DNA from: Bradyrhizobium diazoefficiens USDA 110
GTDB taxonomy: Bacteria; Pseudomonadota; Alphaproteobacteria; Rhizobiales; Xanthobacteraceae
Direction: 5' to 3'
Assembly: GCF_000011365.1 (NCBI RefSeq)
Contig: NC_004463.1
Span: forward strand, 6,372,001-6,436,000
Length of the DNA: 64,000 bases
The notes beneath the pieces are model-generated. The model was given only the letters and a program-made list of their open reading frames with translations, had not been told where the DNA came from and made no database searches. Position 1 is the first letter of the stretch; the number at the start of each line of letters is the position of its first letter. A program made the position numbers and the translations under genes. Positions 62,163-64,000 of this stretch are shown here, in pieces.

Positions 62163-62588
62163 ATGTTCAAGTCCATCCTCGTGCCCATCGACCTCGCCGA
62201 CACCGATCTCGCCAAGCCGGCGATCGCGACCGCGGCAACGCTGTCGCAGACCTGGAGCGGCACGGTGCGCCTGCTCAACGTGCTGCCGATGACGCCGGTG
62301 ATGCTGGCCGAATACGTGCCGGCCGATTTCGACGAACAGCAGCGCCAGACCTCGGAGGAAGCGCTCGCCATCGTCGCGCGCGAGTCCGGCATCGAGGCCT
62401 CCCACATCTCCAGCGTGGTCCGCCAGGGCGGCATCTACCACGAGATTCTGGAGGAAGCCGTGCACATGAAGGCCGATCTGATCGTGATGACCTCGCATAG
62501 GCCGGCGATGCGCACCTATTTCCTCGGCTCCAATGCCGGGCACGTGGTGCGCTATGCGAAGTGCTCGGTGCTGGTGGTCAGGCACTGA
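62163..62588 (+). CDS. Universal stress protein (UspA family)
   Basis: 141 residues from the ATG at 62163, with GGAGG upstream. It has FKSILVPIDLADTDLAKPAI at the N-terminus, ADLIVMTSHRPAMRTYFLGS and NAGHVVRYAKCSVLVVRH at the C-terminus. The G-x2-G-x9-G-(S/T) ATP-binding pattern is only partly kept (SHRP...GSNAGHVV), so nucleotide binding is uncertain. Probably induced under stress or starvation. It may be co-transcribed with the SixA-like gene. Confidence 0.88.
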   Translation: MFKSILVPIDLADTDLAKPAIATAATLSQTWSGTVRLLNVLPMTPVMLAEYVPADFDEQQRQTSEEALAIVARESGIEASHISSVVRQGGIYHEILEEAVHMKADLIVMTSHRPAMRTYFLGSNAGHVVRYAKCSVLVVRH

Positions 62589-62740
62589 GGGCTGCTCCGT
62601 AGCCTGTTGTTCCGGGCTTCAAGCCCTTGCGTTGCCCGTCGGGCAAAACACCCAAACGGCAGGTCAATTCCCGCCGCCCAAAATATTCCACTTTACCGAA
62701 ATTCGGAAACGGCGTATGTGTCGCCTCACTCCGGCCCAAG

Positions 62741-63240
62741 GAAGAGGGGCGTATCGCGATCGTCACGAACGCGGGCCGGGCGGCGGTGGACGCTAGTTGC
62801 ATCGGCGCGAAGGGTTTCGCAGGGCGGGCAACCGTGAGCGAAACCATCGCGCGCACGACCGGTGTGATCGGCGTACGGCCAAATCGTGTCGTCCTGGCGC
62901 CCGGGGTCTGTGCGCCAAGTTCTGCGGTGATGTGTGCGGCCCGACCGGACCGCGCGCGTCAGCCATCCGCAAGGCGACGGGGGCAATAGTGCATCGCTCC
63001 CCGGGGAGAGCACGACATAAGCCGTTCCAACCACTGCGCAGGGAAGGCCGGGATGTCTCGGTTGCCCTGTTTCCCCGCTGTGCATCGTAGCGCAATCTGC
63101 ATCTCGCATGGCGGTCGATGGGAGCCAGCCGGCTCCCGGCCTTCCCTGCGCCCTCTTTCATTGGGCGTGACGCGACGAAGCAAAGCTCGGGCGAAACAGG
63201 CCGCGAGGATGCGAAAGTGTGTCTGCGAGTGAGATATGAG
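62741..63240. repeat. Large dispersed noncoding repeat of Bradyrhizobium
   Basis: The segments CACTGCGCAGGGAAGGCCGG, AGCCGGCTCCCGGCCTTCCC and GCCGCGAGGATGCGAAAGTG, with their order and spacing, match a repeat I recognise from many Bradyrhizobium genomes. It is often mis-annotated as short proteins. It occupies most of the 738-bp gap 62589-63326. A half of a CATTGCGAGG repeat follows at 63272-63285. Confidence 0.65.
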
Positions 63241-63326
63241 TTGAAAGAGCGATGCCCGTGCCCGCACTCCGTCATTGCGAGGTCACCGCGCCCAGATCTA
63301 CCGGGCACGGCGCACGTCAAAACACG

Positions 63327-63563
63327 TTACAGATACCGCGTCATCTCGGCTTTGAACTGCCCGTAGACCGCGTCCTCGATCTGGCTGCGCGTGATCCCGA
63401 TGTCGCGCAGGGCGTGGTCGTCGAGTTCGCTCAGCGTCTTGACGGCGGAGCGACGCTCCAGGCGGTCGAACAGCGCATGGATGGCGCTGGCGAGAGCGCG
63501 GAAAAATCCGCTCGACGAGGATGGGCGTAAACTCCGCCCGGCAGCTTGCGAGATCGTGGTCAT
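63327..63563 (-). CDS. DUF1127 (YjiS-like) small protein
   Basis: 78 residues from the ATG at 63561-63563, with GGAGAAG upstream. It has AIHALFDRLERRSAVKTLSE and LDDHALRDIGITRSQIEDAV, the DUF1127 signature. Such small basic proteins are common in Rhizobiales; some act in phosphate or RNA-related regulation, but no role is known for this one. It is divergent from a MocR-type regulator, with which it shares a 183-bp promoter region. Confidence 0.88.
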   Translation of the reverse strand: MTTISQAAGRSLRPSSSSGFFRALASAIHALFDRLERRSAVKTLSELDDHALRDIGITRSQIEDAVYGQFKAEMTRYL

Positions 63564-63708
63564 TTTTCTTCTCCGGCCTATTGTCCACGCGGCGAAGCGG
63601 GCGCCGTTGGCGCAGACGCTGGAGCGCCTGCACCTCATTTGCCATAGGATTGCTCTCGCTCTCCTCGGCTCAACGCGGACCTTGATGGAACTTAAATGCT
63701 CCAGTACA

Positions 63709-63745
63709 TTGCTCGGAGCAAGGAAAACATTGCTCTCGGTGCAAT
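63709..63745. promoter_or_regulatory. Candidate MocR-type operator repeats
   Basis: TTGCTCGGAGCAA (63709-63721) and ATTGCTCTCGGTGCAAT (63729-63745) are palindromic and share ATTGCTC as a direct repeat spaced 21 bp apart. A third ATTGCTC is at 63649-63655. They end at the regulator start codon. MocR regulators commonly bind direct repeats near their own promoter. Confidence 0.5.
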
Positions 63746-63746
63746 A

Positions 63747-64000
63747 ATGTCCAAGTTCGAGTATGTGAAGCTTGCCGATGCCATTGCCTCGGATATCTCT
63801 AATGGCACGTTAAGGCCCGGCGACCGGCTGCCTCCACAGCGCAATTTTGCCTATGACCGTGGCATTGCGGTCTCGACCGCGAGCCGGGTTTATACGGAAT
63901 TGCTCCGCCGCGGCCTCGTGGTCGGCGAAGTCGGCCGCGGCACCTTCATCTCCGGCGACATCAGGCGCGAAGTCGAGGCGCTGAGCGAGCCGCGCGACGC
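63747..64000 (+). CDS. MocR/PdxR-type GntR regulator (partial)
   Basis: Truncated by the right edge; 84 complete codons are seen. It starts MSKFEYVKLADAIASDISNG and has the GntR winged helix TLRPGDRLPPQRNFAYDRGI, AVSTASRVYTELLRRGLVVG and GRGTFISGDI. This N-terminus is that of MocR-type regulators, which fuse the winged helix to an aminotransferase-like domain. The second domain is outside the window. No ribosome site is visible before the ATG, so it may be leaderless. Confidence 0.85.
   Translation, partial: MSKFEYVKLADAIASDISNGTLRPGDRLPPQRNFAYDRGIAVSTASRVYTELLRRGLVVGEVGRGTFISGDIRREVEALSEPRD

Noticed and set aside
62627..63320. Several overlapping open frames of 90-175 codons in both strands
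   Set aside because: They fall in a dispersed repeat known to yield false small proteins; none has domain features or a good ribosome site.

Overview
The window looks like chromosomal DNA from a Bradyrhizobium or a very close Bradyrhizobiaceae relative. It is GC-rich. It carries the Caulobacter-type subpolar flagellar gene order (flgB-flgC-fliE-fliQ-fliR-flhB followed by cckA; fliL-fliM; flgF-flgG-flgA-flgH; fliX divergent from flgI; flaF, four very large flagellins, flbT). Several dispersed palindromic repeats are ones I recognise from Bradyrhizobium genomes. The genus call rests on recognition; no search was run.

Layout. 1-138: start of a Tim44-like protein (minus strand). 634-6824: cckA and the flhB-fliR-fliQ-fliE-flgC-flgB operon (minus), headed by a CtrA box. 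7176-8905: fliO-like gene and fliP (plus). 8960-12703: a 1247-residue exported TPR protein with two CtrA boxes. 13001-20226: a TPR lipoprotein-sized protein and a FecR protein (minus), divergent from a 1756-residue VCBS/RTX adhesin (plus). 20249-21026: two small proteins. 21112-24059: fliL-fliM-DUF6468-motE (minus). 24445-27932: flgF-flgG-flgA-flgH (plus). 28208-32613: non-flagellar genes (a hydratase, two divergent HxlR/oxidoreductase pairs, dksA). 32769-35971: fliX (minus), then flgI-flgJ-flgN-like and a FlaG-like gene (plus). 35975-47612: a broken gene, flaF, four flagellins (all minus) and flbT (plus). 47716-52882: a four-gene cassette (GT-A-like transferase, PLP enzyme, ATP-grasp ligase, PLP decarboxylase). 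52954-59041: flgE-flgK-flgL (minus). 59312-64000: msrB, a DAO-family oxidase, a SixA-like phosphatase, a universal stress protein, a dispersed repeat, a DUF1127 protein and a truncated MocR regulator.

Regulation can be read from the DNA. Perfect TTAA-N7-TTAA CtrA boxes lie upstream of flgB, the large TPR gene (twice), the first flagellin and the four-gene cassette; a near-perfect one lies between fliX and flgI. Good sigma-54 promoters (GG-N10-GC) precede flgF, flgI and flgE. A 17-bp palindrome of the form CCGGCAA-N3-TTGCCGG recurs about 60-110 bp from flagellar promoters and is a candidate FlbD (ftr-like) site. With cckA and fliX also present, this suggests a CtrA then FlbD/sigma-54 hierarchy like that of Caulobacter.

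The most interesting material is the four-gene cassette at 47716-52882. It lies between the flagellins and the hook genes, has tightly coupled reading frames and its own perfect CtrA box. I know of no described function for it; modification of a flagellar or surface component is an inference. Other notable points are the tandem flagellins, whose centres look homogenised, and a secretion-substrate module shared by hook, hook-filament junction and filament proteins.
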